Source: Chloroflexota bacterium
GTDB taxonomy: Bacteria; Chloroflexota; Anaerolineae; Anaerolineales; DRMV01
Assembly (NCBI GenBank): GCA_011322445.1
Contig: DRMV01000027.1
Location: forward strand, 1-40,373
Direction of reading: 5' to 3'
Length of the DNA stretch: 40,373 nucleotides
Shown: one piece after another, positions 1-7,474 of the stretch
Layout: the number at the start of each line of letters is the position of its first letter
How positions within the stretch are numbered: position 1 is the first letter of the stretch
The notes under the pieces: generated by a model
Told to the model about the DNA's origin: nothing
Database searches by the model: none
Seen by the model: only the letters and a program-made list of their open reading frames with translations
Made by a program: the position numbers and the translations under genes

Positions 1-117
1 GACGTCCTGAGCGGAGCGTCCGCAGGGCGCGAAGTCGAAGACGTCCTGAGCGGAGCGTCCGCAGGGCGCGAAGTCGAAGACGTCCTGAGCGGAGCGTCCG
101 CAGGGCGCGAAGTCGAA
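1..117. repeat. 39-bp tandem repeat, three identical copies, running off the left edge
   Basis: Three head-to-tail identical 39-bp units occupy 1-39, 40-78 and 79-117, and the array probably continues left of the window. Each unit contains a small dyad, GCGGA-GCG-TCCGC, and the unit junction makes the palindrome GACGTC. There are no spacers between units, so this is not a CRISPR array. Short dyad-bearing intergenic repeats of this kind are common in Chloroflexota, but I cannot check copy number here. Function is unknown. Confidence 0.95.
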
Positions 118-394
118 GGACGGCGGGGGAGGGGGAGACCACCACCGATTTCGCGGATTGCACAGAGTTTTTACACCTTTCTCCGCGCCTTTGCACCCCT
201 CTGTGCCACCGTGTCCTCCTTGCTCCCAACTTACAGGGCTTCCTTCTCCTCCTCCAAATTCCATCAAAACTCCTCCCAAATGGATGAGGCGGAAACCATG
301 CCAAACCGCTATACTGCAAGCGTACAAACGAGGAAGCAATGGGCACACTTCTGCCCCCCTCAACGACAACAACTTCCCAATCGGAGGATCAACC
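118..394. other. intergenic stretch, no gene seen
   Basis: The reading frame of the downstream lipoprotein is open back to 158, but the extra 79 codons are Pro/Ser/Thr-rich, lack a ribosome-binding site and precede a perfect signal peptide, so I treat them as noncoding. At about 147-166 lies a 9-nt-period GATT-CGCG/GATT-GCAC motif like one near 7421-7445. No convincing promoter was found. Confidence 0.6.
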
Positions 395-1207
395 ATGTTC
401 AAGAAAATGCGAAAACTCTTACCCATCGTGAGTGTACTGGCCCTCGTGGCAACGCTTGCTCTGGCTGGCTGCAGCGCCGCGACGACAGCCGCAGCCGCTG
501 CCCCCGCCGCTGAAGCCAACACCGTCCTGGGCCAGGGCGGCCCGCAAGGTGCAGGTCAAGGGCGTGGGCAAGGCCAGGGTGGCCCACAAGGCGCAGGCCA
601 AGGCTTGCTGGAAGTCACCACCCCGCCCGACGCCACCGCAGCCGACTTGAGCGATGAAGAAATCGCCGACCTGCTTCACATGCGCGAAGAGGAAAAACTG
701 GCTCGTGACGTTTACCTCACCCTCTACGACAAATGGGGCGCACAGGTGTTCAGCAACATCGCTCGCTCTGAGCAGATGCACATGGACCGCATCGGCACCC
801 TGCTGAACGCTTACGGCATCGACGACCCCGTTGCTCAAACCGGCGACCAGCGCGGCGTGTTCACCGACCCTAACCTGCAAGACCTCTACAATCAACTGGT
901 CGAGAAAGGCTCCTCCTCCCTGGTCGATGCCCTCACCGTGGGCGCCACCATCGAAGACCTGGACATCAAAGACCTTGACGAAGCCATCGCTCGCACCACA
1001 CACGACGACATCAAGAGCGCCTACGAGAGTCTGCGCCTGGGCTCCGAACACCACATGCAGGCTTTCGTCAGCAACCTGCAGGCCAACGGTGCTGACTACA
1101 CCCCGCAGTACATCTCCGCAGACGAATACCAGAGCATTCTGGCAAGCACTCCCGGCCAAGGCCAGGGCGCAGGCGGGCAAGGCCGACGTGGTGGCCCCAA
1201 CCACTAA
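395..1207 (+). CDS. DUF2202 ferritin-like lipoprotein (copy 1)
   Basis: A 270-residue secreted lipoprotein. Residues 1-25 form a signal peptide ending in the lipobox LALAG-C, with Cys26 as the lipid anchor. Residues 45-70 are a low-complexity Gly/Gln-rich linker and about 85-245 form a DUF2202 domain, a ferritin-like four-helix bundle. Candidate metal ligands are the glutamates of MREEEKLARD (residues 96-105), the ExxH of SEQMH (Glu126, His129), Glu187 in IEDLD and His219/His220. The C-terminal tail is again Gly/Gln-rich. The start is set by GGAGG at 383-387, seven bases before the ATG. The product probably sits on the outer face of the membrane. A di-iron or other metal role is expected from the fold but not shown. 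A near-identical paralogue lies at 2695-3582. The family call is firm; the function is unknown. Confidence 0.9.
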   Translation: MFKKMRKLLPIVSVLALVATLALAGCSAATTAAAAAPAAEANTVLGQGGPQGAGQGRGQGQGGPQGAGQGLLEVTTPPDATAADLSDEEIADLLHMREEEKLARDVYLTLYDKWGAQVFSNIARSEQMHMDRIGTLLNAYGIDDPVAQTGDQRGVFTDPNLQDLYNQLVEKGSSSLVDALTVGATIEDLDIKDLDEAIARTTHDDIKSAYESLRLGSEHHMQAFVSNLQANGADYTPQYISADEYQSILASTPGQGQGAGGQGRRGGPNH

Positions 1208-1227
1208 AATGTCCTGAAATATCCTGA

Positions 1228-1262
1228 GAGGAGGGTTTGCATGGAAGAAGCAAACCCTCCTC
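1228..1262 (+). terminator. perfect 13-bp hairpin after the first DUF2202 gene
   Basis: The arm at 1228-1240 is exactly complementary to 1250-1262, with a 9-nt loop. No T-run follows, so it may be a 3' end stabiliser or a partial terminator between the lipoprotein gene and the gene at 1293 rather than a classical intrinsic terminator. Confidence 0.55.
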
Positions 1263-1292
1263 ACTTCCAAAAGACTTTAGAAGGAGGCCATC

Positions 1293-1733
1293 ATGACCAT
1301 GCTCCTGCGCCGAACCTTGACCGCCACTTTCCTGACCGTCTTCATCCTTTCCCTCCTTTGGGCGGGCGCCAACCTGCGCCTGACAAAGCCCTCACAAGAA
1401 ACCACCGCCGAGGCTGCCAACACCCCCACCAGCGTGGAAGACACCTGGGCTCCCTCGGACGAATGGATAGAAATCGAAGGCACCGTGGCACATTACGAAG
1501 ATAACACCCTGGTCATCAACACCAACGACGGCACCAGCCTGGAAGTCGAGTTAGGGCCGCTGGGTTACTGGCTGGCCAACGGCATCGCCTTCCATCCCGG
1601 CGACGCCGTCCGCATCAAGGGTTTTTACACCGACTCTTTCGAACCGGCAGAAATTTTCAACCTGACCACGGGCGAAAGCATTACCCTGCGCAACGCCGAC
1701 GGCTCCCCCGTCTGGCGAGGCGAAGAACACTAA
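1293..1733 (+). CDS. small secreted or membrane-anchored protein, function unknown
   Basis: A 146-residue protein with an N-terminal hydrophobic segment (about 8-26) after two arginines, so it is exported or anchored; no lipobox cysteine is present. A Thr/Glu-rich linker is followed by a beta-rich domain (about 58-140) with alternating short strands and glycines, like the small OB-fold or DUF5666-type domains of exported proteins. AAGGAGG at 1281-1287 lies six bases before the ATG. It is followed after 43 bases by the DUF4405 gene and preceded by a DUF2202 gene, so the three probably serve one envelope function. I do not recognise the family with confidence. Confidence 0.75.
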   Translation: MTMLLRRTLTATFLTVFILSLLWAGANLRLTKPSQETTAEAANTPTSVEDTWAPSDEWIEIEGTVAHYEDNTLVINTNDGTSLEVELGPLGYWLANGIAFHPGDAVRIKGFYTDSFEPAEIFNLTTGESITLRNADGSPVWRGEEH

Positions 1734-1776
1734 AGACTATGCCCACTTGCTTACCCCTGTTTTCAGGAGGCATCTC

Positions 1777-2334
1777 ATGACCAGCAAACGCAAACAATCC
1801 CGCTTTTACACCCGCGGTTTCGCGGTATTTGTCCTGGTTTTCATTGCCCTGGTACTCACCGTTTCCGGCATCGTGCTCTACATCGCGCCGCCAGGGCGCT
1901 ACACCAACTGGACTGACTGGCGCGTGTTCTCGATTACCAAGAGCGGCTGGGAAGCCATTCACATCAACTTCTCGTTGCTCTTCATCATCCTGGTTTCCCT
2001 GCACATTTACTTCAACTGGCGCGTGCTGCGCGGCTACCTGCGCCGCGGCCTGGCCTGGACGGTGCGCTACCGCAAAGAACTCGCTGCAGCCACCGCGCTG
2101 ACCGCAGCCGTTTTCGCTGGCTCGGTGCTTTCCTGGCCGGTGTTTGCCGACATCGCGGACTTCGGCGAAACCCTCAAGGCTCAAATCGAAGCCCAGCAGA
2201 TCACCGCCATTGCCAACTGGCAGGCCGCTGTGGGGCTGCTGGTAGCCTTCCTGGCCGGATGGGGCCTGTTGGCCGTGCGCAGCATGCCAGTCAAGGAGCC
2301 TGTACCCACGCAGCAGCAGTCGAAAGGAGGCTGA
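1777..2334 (+). CDS. DUF4405 integral membrane protein, cytochrome b-like
   Basis: A 185-residue protein with about four membrane helices (roughly 14-36, 63-82, 101-119, 150-167). The opening region SGIVLYIAPPGR, the WTDW segment and the helix HINFSLLF...SLHIYFNW match the DUF4405 family. His62 and His76, one on each side of the second helix, could bind haem as in small b-type cytochromes; this is inference. The start is the ATG behind AGGAGG (1765-1770); an upstream in-frame TTG at 1747 lacks a ribosome-binding site. It is followed within two bases by the small gene at 2336, so they are almost surely co-translated. Its place between two ferritin-like lipoproteins suggests electron transfer to or from an external metal centre. 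Confidence 0.85.
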   Translation: MTSKRKQSRFYTRGFAVFVLVFIALVLTVSGIVLYIAPPGRYTNWTDWRVFSITKSGWEAIHINFSLLFIILVSLHIYFNWRVLRGYLRRGLAWTVRYRKELAAATALTAAVFAGSVLSWPVFADIADFGETLKAQIEAQQITAIANWQAAVGLLVAFLAGWGLLAVRSMPVKEPVPTQQQSKGG

Positions 2335-2335
2335 T

Positions 2336-2482
2336 ATGCCCCGCGGACATCGTGGATTTGGCGGCCCTCGTCCTTTCGCTCCTCGCCCGTGGCGCCCCTG
2401 GCGGCGCCGCGGGTGGGGTTGCTTCCCCTGGTTTTTCCTGCTTGGCCTGTTCGTCATGGCCGCAGTGCTCGTCCTGGGGTGA
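2336..2482 (+). CDS. 48-residue small membrane protein
   Basis: A short gene easily missed by length cut-offs. AAAGGAGG (2323-2330), lying inside the end of the DUF4405 gene, is five bases before its ATG, and only one base separates the two genes. Residues 1-28 are very rich in Arg, Gly, Pro and Trp, giving a strong positive charge. Residues 29-48 are a hydrophobic helix ending the protein, so it is a single-pass membrane protein with its positive end probably in the cytoplasm. It may be a subunit or assembly partner of the DUF4405 protein. No family is recognised. Confidence 0.7.
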   Translation: MPRGHRGFGGPRPFAPRPWRPWRRRGWGCFPWFFLLGLFVMAAVLVLG

Positions 2483-2513
2483 AAGGGCGAAACGCCGCTT
2501 CATCTTCCAAATC

Positions 2514-2549
2514 CGCAAGGGCGCACTACCGTGTGCCCTTGCGTTTCTT
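2514..2549 (+). terminator. intrinsic terminator after the DUF4405/small-protein genes
   Basis: The arms 2514-2526 and 2531-2543 pair over 13 bp (one G-T wobble) around a 4-nt loop and are followed by TTTCTT. It separates the first four-gene unit from the second DUF2202 gene. Confidence 0.7.
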
Positions 2550-2694
2550 CGGAAATCCTCGCGTCTCCTCCGTTTTTCATCCTTAAGGGATGAGGCGCGA
2601 ACGCCCCTTTGCGACTACACTACAGGCGCTTGAATGCACAAGCATCGCTCGAGGGCAACACCCTCGCAACATTCCGACTTTTGGAGGTTCGACC

Positions 2695-3582
2695 ATGTTG
2701 AAGAAAATCCTGCCGTTTATCGGCGTTTTAGTTTTTGCTCTGGGGCTGGTGGCCTGCCAGGCAACGCCCACCGCAGCGCCGGCACAAACCACAACCGAAG
2801 CGCCCACCGCGGTGACGACGGCCATGCCCACGATGGGTAACGGCCCCGCCGCAGGCGCCGGGCAAGGTGCCGGCCAGGGCGCCATGTATGGCCAGGAAGG
2901 CCACGATGACGAGCACGGCGGCCCGCCGGAGGGCATGAACCCTGCCGAAAACATTCCCACCCCCAGCGACACCAACCTCACCGACGCCGAAAAGGCCGAC
3001 CTGCTTCACATGCGTGAGGAAGAAAAACTGGCCCGCGACGTTTACCTCACCCTCTATGACAAATGGGGAGCACAGGTGTTCGGCAACATCGCCCGCTCTG
3101 AACAAATGCACATGGACGCCGTCGGCACCTTGCTCCAGACCTACGGCCTGGAAGACCCCGTAGCCCAAACCGGCGACAAGCGCGGCGTGTTCAGCGACCC
3201 CAAACTGCAAGACCTCTACAACCAACTGGTAGAGAAAGGCTCTACTTCCCTCGTTGACGCCCTCACCGTGGGTGCCACCATCGAAGACCTGGACATCAAA
3301 GACCTTGACGAAGCCATCGCCCGCACCACGCACGCCGACATTCAGACCGTGTACGACCGCTTGCGCACCGGCTCCTACCACCATATGAAAGCCTTCGTGA
3401 GCAACCTGCAGGCCAACGGCGCCGACTACTCGCCGCAGTTCATCTCCGTTGAAGAGTACCAGCACATCCTGGAAAGCACGCCGGGCGGCCCCGGAGGCAT
3501 GGGGCACGGCGGCGGCGAGACAGGTCACGGCGCTGGCGGCCCGCACGGCAATTGCGATGCCACCGCCACCCCTGCTCCGTAG
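2695..3582 (+). CDS. DUF2202 ferritin-like lipoprotein (copy 2)
   Basis: A 295-residue lipoprotein paralogous to the one at 395-1207. It has a signal peptide with lipobox LVA-C (Cys21), a Thr/Ala/Pro then Gly/His/Asp-rich linker, and a DUF2202 domain carrying the same MREEEKLARD, SEQMHMD and TIEDLDIKDLDEA motifs. One difference is that the third-helix motif reads GSYHH instead of GSEHH, replacing an acidic residue by tyrosine while keeping both histidines. The C-terminal tail is Gly/His-rich and could bind metal. TTGGAGG at 2681-2687 fixes the start. Between the two copies the catalytic domains are close to identical even at DNA level, which points to fairly recent duplication. Confidence 0.9.
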   Translation: MLKKILPFIGVLVFALGLVACQATPTAAPAQTTTEAPTAVTTAMPTMGNGPAAGAGQGAGQGAMYGQEGHDDEHGGPPEGMNPAENIPTPSDTNLTDAEKADLLHMREEEKLARDVYLTLYDKWGAQVFGNIARSEQMHMDAVGTLLQTYGLEDPVAQTGDKRGVFSDPKLQDLYNQLVEKGSTSLVDALTVGATIEDLDIKDLDEAIARTTHADIQTVYDRLRTGSYHHMKAFVSNLQANGADYSPQFISVEEYQHILESTPGGPGGMGHGGGETGHGAGGPHGNCDATATPAP

Positions 3583-3624
3583 CACCTTCTCCTCACACCG
3601 TGGGCTTCCAGCCCACACAAACGC

Positions 3625-3655
3625 AAGAGGCCCAAACCTTTGGGCCTCTTCGTTT
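3625..3655. terminator. bidirectional intrinsic terminator
   Basis: The arms 3625-3634 and 3641-3650 pair perfectly over 10 bp, with a T-rich run after the right arm and AA before the left arm. It lies between the convergent DUF2202 and S9 peptidase genes. Confidence 0.8.
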
Positions 3656-3678
3656 TGATTTGGAAAGGCGAAATGGGC

Positions 3679-5682
3679 TTAGAGATGCTTCTCGAACCAT
3701 CCTACGATATGCTCCAGCCGCGCAATGCGCTTGTCGGTGCGGCCAGTGCGCGAAAGGCCATGCGGTTCGCCGGGGAAGCGCACAAATTCGGTTTCCACAC
3801 CACTGTATTTCAGCGCCGCGTAGGCCTGCTCGCCCTGGTCAATGGGGCAGCGCAGATCCTGCTCGCTGTGGATGATGAGGGTGGGCGTGGTGGCTTTGTG
3901 CAGGTAAGGCAAAGGCGACATGCGCCAGTAGTCGTCTAACGCCTCCCACGGGGGCTTGCCCACGCCGATGAGGTGCTGGGTGAGGTAGTTCATGTCGCTG
4001 GCGCCCCACATGCTGATGTGGTTGGAAACCGACCGCTGCGCGGCGGCGGCCTTGAACCGGCCCGTGTGCCCCACCACCCAAAGGGTCATGTAGCCGCCGT
4101 AACTGCCGCCGGTGACAAACATACGCTCTTTGTCCACGTAGGGCAGCGCGGCGAGGTAGTCCGCCCAGGCCATGATGTCGCTGTAATCGCGGTCGCCCCA
4201 GTTGCCCCAGATGGCCCTGGTGTGCGCTTCGCCGTAGCCGGTGCCGCCGCGGGGGTTGCAGAAGCCCACCACGTAGCCCTTCGCGGCAAAGGCGTAAAAC
4301 TCGTGCATCATCAGGAAGCCGTACTGGGTCATCGGGCCGCCGTGGATTTCCAGAATCAGCGGATATTTCTTGGCAGGGTCGAAATCGGGCGGCTTGAGAA
4401 TCCAGCCCTGCAGGCGGTAGCCGTCTTCGGGGTTGGTGAACCAGACTTCCTCGGTTTCGCCCAAATTGGTGCGGCGCAGCCAGGCGTTGACGCGGGTGAG
4501 TTGGCGGCGGCGTCCGGTGGCGGTATCCAAACGGTAAATTTGCCCCGGGTCGGTGAGGTCGCCGTAGAAATAGGCCAGGGTGCGCCCGTCTTTGGAAAGC
4601 GAGAGCGCGCCCACCGCGCCGTTTTCGTCAATCAGGGTTTCCAGGCGCTCGCCGTCGCGGCTGATGCGGCAAAGTTGCACCTTGCCGTGGGTCGCGTTGT
4701 GGAAATACAGGGCTGCGGAATCCGGCGTCCACTGGGGCGGGGTGGTGGTGATGGCTGCGATGAGGTCGTTGATGACGTCGGCGGCGGCGTGCAGGCCGTG
4801 GGCGGCGGTCAGGTTACGGGCTTCCCCGCGGCCGTTGGCGGGCATCACCCACAGGGAAGTCGCCCGCCACCACTCGAACAGCCCCTCGCTGCCGAGGTAA
4901 GCCAGCCACTTGCCGTCGGGGGAAACCGCCAGGTTGCCCTTGGGCCCCACGGGCGTGGGAATGCGCTCCGGCTCGCCCCCTTCCGCAGGAATGCGGAAGA
5001 TGTCGATGGCTTCGGGCGCAAGGTCGGGGTCGGGCTGGCGGTTGCTGAGGTAATAAATCCACCTGCCGTCGGGCGACCACACCGCGCCGTATTCCTCGTA
5101 AATTTCGTGGTCGGGCGTGAGTTGGGTAGCCTTGCCGGTGCGGACATCCACCAGCCAGAGGTGCTGGGTGCGCTTGGGCAACAAGCCCATGCCGTCGGCC
5201 TTGTAGTGCAGCCGCGCCAGGTGGAAGAACACCGGCCCCAGATCCTTCTTGCGGGGGTCTTTTTCGCGTTCCAGCACTTCGGGGTCGGGTTCCCGGAAGC
5301 CAATCAGCAGGCGCTTGCCGTCGGGCGACCATGCGAGGCTGAAAATGCGCCCCTTGAGGTCGGTGAGTTTGCGGGCTTCGCCGCCGTCGGTGGGGATGAG
5401 GTAGATTTGCGGCTGTTTTTCGTCATCGCGGTTGGAAACGAAGGCGATGGTCTTGCCATCGGGCGACCAGCGGGGCATGGTGTCGTTCTGGTCCCCACTG
5501 GTGAATTGGCGGCTGCGCCCGTGGCGGGTGGAAACCAGCCACAGGTTGGTGTATTTCTTCTCGGTCTTGCGGTCAACCCGCTGCACGGTGAACACGACGT
5601 GCTCGCCATCGGGGGAAATGCGCAAGTCCTGAATCAGGCGGAAGCGGTACAGGTCTTCGGGAGTGATGGTGTGGAGGGGCAT
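3679..5682 (-). CDS. S9 family serine peptidase (acylaminoacyl/dipeptidyl peptidase-like)
   Basis: A 667-residue cytoplasmic peptidase with no signal peptide. Residues 1 to about 405 form a TolB/PD40-type beta-propeller, shown by repeated SPDG motifs (23, 73, 119, 203, 254). Residues about 425-667 are the alpha/beta-hydrolase domain: oxyanion segment HGGP (447-450), nucleophile Ser527 in GGSYGG, acid Asp609 in HSEQDL and base His641 in EPHG. This is the full catalytic triad of the prolyl-oligopeptidase family, which cleaves short peptides, often releasing N-terminal acylated or dipeptide units. AGGAG at 5689-5693 supports the start. It lies 112 bases downstream of tryptophanase, so peptide breakdown and amino-acid catabolism may be linked; this is inference. 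Confidence 0.95.
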   Translation of the reverse strand: MPLHTITPEDLYRFRLIQDLRISPDGEHVVFTVQRVDRKTEKKYTNLWLVSTRHGRSRQFTSGDQNDTMPRWSPDGKTIAFVSNRDDEKQPQIYLIPTDGGEARKLTDLKGRIFSLAWSPDGKRLLIGFREPDPEVLEREKDPRKKDLGPVFFHLARLHYKADGMGLLPKRTQHLWLVDVRTGKATQLTPDHEIYEEYGAVWSPDGRWIYYLSNRQPDPDLAPEAIDIFRIPAEGGEPERIPTPVGPKGNLAVSPDGKWLAYLGSEGLFEWWRATSLWVMPANGRGEARNLTAAHGLHAAADVINDLIAAITTTPPQWTPDSAALYFHNATHGKVQLCRISRDGERLETLIDENGAVGALSLSKDGRTLAYFYGDLTDPGQIYRLDTATGRRRQLTRVNAWLRRTNLGETEEVWFTNPEDGYRLQGWILKPPDFDPAKKYPLILEIHGGPMTQYGFLMMHEFYAFAAKGYVVGFCNPRGGTGYGEAHTRAIWGNWGDRDYSDIMAWADYLAALPYVDKERMFVTGGSYGGYMTLWVVGHTGRFKAAAAQRSVSNHISMWGASDMNYLTQHLIGVGKPPWEALDDYWRMSPLPYLHKATTPTLIIHSEQDLRCPIDQGEQAYAALKYSGVETEFVRFPGEPHGLSRTGRTDKRIARLEHIVGWFEKHL

Positions 5683-5768
5683 AGGAAGCTCCTGAGGGAA
5701 TGAGGAATTGCGAATGACGGGAGGGCTGGAAGTTGGATAGACGGATAGGCAGACAGGGGGTCAGGAAA

Positions 5769-5808
5769 GACTACCCGACTAACCGACCAAGCGACTAACC
5801 GACACCCG
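5769..5808. repeat. 8-bp tandem repeat (GACTAACC/GACTACCC type)
   Basis: Five degenerate 8-bp units occur at 5769-5776, 5777-5784, 5785-5792, 5793-5800 and 5801-5808. Read on the minus strand they supply the TAG stop codon of the tryptophanase gene (5795-5797). The same unit recurs at 28467-28514, so this is a dispersed satellite, not a local accident. Confidence 0.75.
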
Positions 5809-7183
5809 CCACCGGCTCGAAGCGCGCGGTGAAGTGCCGCAGCAGTTCGGGGGCGTAGGTAAAGCGGTAGCCGGGCACTTTTTCGCCTAACGCCATCACC
5901 TCCGCGGCGCTCTCGGCCACCCAATCCATGTGGCTCTGAGTGTACATCCGCCGCGGGATGGCAAGGCGCACCAGTTCCAGTTGGGGGTACACCATTTCGC
6001 CGGTCTCGGGGTCGGGGTGAGCAAACATCACCGAGCCGATTTCCACACCTCGCACCGCGCCGGCGCGGTAGAGTTCCACCGCGAAGGCTTGGCCGGGGAA
6101 GTGCGCCTGCGGGATGTGCGGCAGGGCACGTTTGGCGTCGATATACACCGCATGGCCGCCCGCGGGTTCCAGCACCGGCACGCCGAGGCCCTTCAGGCGC
6201 TCGTTCAGGTAACGCACCTGCCCGGTGCGGTAGGCCAGGTAGTCTTCCTGCAGGGCTTCGCGCAGGCCCACAGCCATCGCCGCGAGGTCGCGTCCCGCCA
6301 GCCCGCCGTAGGTGGGGAAGCCTTCCCGCAGGATAAGGGCGTTGGCAGCGCGGCGGTAAACGTCTTCGTCGTTCATCGCCAGAAAGCCGCCGATGTTCAC
6401 GATGGCGTCCTTCTTGGCGCTCATGGTCGCGCCGTCGGCGTAGGAAAACATCTCCTGGGCGATTTCCAGCGGCGTTTTGTCGGCATAGCCGGGTTCCCGC
6501 TGCTTGATGAACCACGCGTTTTCGGCAAAGCGGCAGGCATCAATGAAAAACGGAATGCCGTATTCGTGGTAGATCTCGCTCACGGCGCGAATGTTGGCCA
6601 TGCTCACCGGCTGGCCGCCGCCGCTGTTGTTGGTGACGGTAATCATGCCAAAGGGGATGTTTTCGGGACCGGTTTCCTTGATAAACGCCCGCAGTTTTTC
6701 CACATCCAGGTTGCCCTTGAAGGGCGCGTCGAGGGTGGTGTCAAAGGCCTCGTCCACCACCAGGTTGACGGGGCGACCGCCGCGGGCGAGGATGTTGGCT
6801 TCGGTGGTGTCGAAGTGCATGTTGGAAGGCACATACTGGCCGGGCTTGAGCATGATTTCAGCCAAAATGCCTTCGGCAGCCCGCCCCTGATGGGTGGGCA
6901 CAAAAAAGCGGAAGCCCGTAATCTCGTGGATGGCTTCCGCTAACTGGAAGAAGGAACGCGCCCCGGCGTAGGATTCATCGCCTTCCATGATGGCCGCCCA
7001 TTGGTGCTGGCTCATCGCGCCGGTACCGGAGTCGGTCAGCAGGTCAACGAACACCTCATCCGACCGCAAGCCGAAGACGTTGTAGCCAGCGCGCTTGAGC
7101 GCGGCTTCCCGCTCGGCGGGGTCGGGCAGGCGGATGGGTTCCACCATTTTGATGCGGAAGGGTTCAGGGGGGTGTTTGGGCAT
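5795..7183 (-). CDS. tnaA: tryptophanase (PLP-dependent beta-eliminating lyase)
   Basis: A 462-residue enzyme of the tryptophanase/tyrosine phenol-lyase family, which splits an aromatic amino acid to pyruvate, ammonia and indole (or phenol). The PLP lysine is Lys258 in SAKKD. Two positions separate the two activities in known enzymes. An Asp occurs in FDTT (here Asp125; tyrosine phenol-lyase has Thr), and a Val occurs in VEIG (here Val380; tyrosine phenol-lyase has Arg). Both are of the tryptophanase type. Other shared motifs are [11 protein letters not shown] (187-197), FIKQRE and YGGLAGRD (292-299). The start ATG follows GAGAGGAG. There is no tnaC-like leader or tryptophan permease nearby. 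The C-terminal stop lies in a tandem repeat, so the last residues may be recent. Confidence 0.9.
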   Translation of the reverse strand: MPKHPPEPFRIKMVEPIRLPDPAEREAALKRAGYNVFGLRSDEVFVDLLTDSGTGAMSQHQWAAIMEGDESYAGARSFFQLAEAIHEITGFRFFVPTHQGRAAEGILAEIMLKPGQYVPSNMHFDTTEANILARGGRPVNLVVDEAFDTTLDAPFKGNLDVEKLRAFIKETGPENIPFGMITVTNNSGGGQPVSMANIRAVSEIYHEYGIPFFIDACRFAENAWFIKQREPGYADKTPLEIAQEMFSYADGATMSAKKDAIVNIGGFLAMNDEDVYRRAANALILREGFPTYGGLAGRDLAAMAVGLREALQEDYLAYRTGQVRYLNERLKGLGVPVLEPAGGHAVYIDAKRALPHIPQAHFPGQAFAVELYRAGAVRGVEIGSVMFAHPDPETGEMVYPQLELVRLAIPRRMYTQSHMDWVAESAAEVMALGEKVPGYRFTYAPELLRHFTARFEPVAGVG

Positions 7184-7306
7184 AAACGGCTCCTCTCTGT
7201 GGAATCGGGTAATTACCTACCCAGATCGCGACGACGGCAACCCTGGGCTTGTGTTCCCACCGTGTTTTTCTTTGGCACCGCCGCCGCTGCGTTGACCCCA
7301 CCCCCG

Positions 7307-7332
7307 TCCCCTCCCCGCACGCGGGGAGGGGA
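7307..7332. repeat. GC-rich inverted repeat (REP-like hairpin)
   Basis: The arms 7307-7318 and 7321-7332 are perfectly complementary over 12 bp with a 2-nt centre, flanked by imperfect C-rich and G-rich extensions. The element sits in the 291-base gap between tryptophanase and threonine synthase, where no gene is seen. Similar C-rich/G-rich palindromes are widely dispersed in bacterial genomes. It lacks a T-run and is unlikely to be a classical terminator. A 9-nt direct repeat (AATCTGCGC/AATCTGCGG) lies at about 7427-7445. Confidence 0.65.
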
Positions 7333-7474
7333 GCCAGGGGAAGGGTATGACAAAGGCGCAGCACATCAAGACGCATGGAGAGCACCACAGCGTAGGCAGT
7401 TACGAAATCGGTAGGTTTTTCCACGAAATCTGCGCAATCTGCGGTTTCTCTTCACCAAGGCTGCACCATATATC

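Noticed and set aside
1-117. CRISPR array
   Set aside because: The 39-bp units are contiguous with no unique spacers, and no cas genes are present.
419-1270. 283-codon minus-strand frame opposite the first DUF2202 gene
   Set aside because: The second DUF2202 gene shows a very similar mirror frame only because the sense sequences are duplicated; no start signal or motif was found.
3973-5703. 576-codon plus-strand frame opposite the S9 peptidase
   Set aside because: It is a mirror frame of a gene with a complete catalytic triad.
5795-7183. Tyrosine phenol-lyase rather than tryptophanase
   Set aside because: Both diagnostic positions (Asp125 and Val380) are of the tryptophanase type, although parts of the sequence resemble tyrosine phenol-lyase.
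7164-7424. 86-codon minus-strand frame containing PLAPLPACGEGTGVG
   Set aside because: It is the translation of the GC-rich palindromic repeat at 7307-7332, a familiar artefact; no start signal or conservation is expected.
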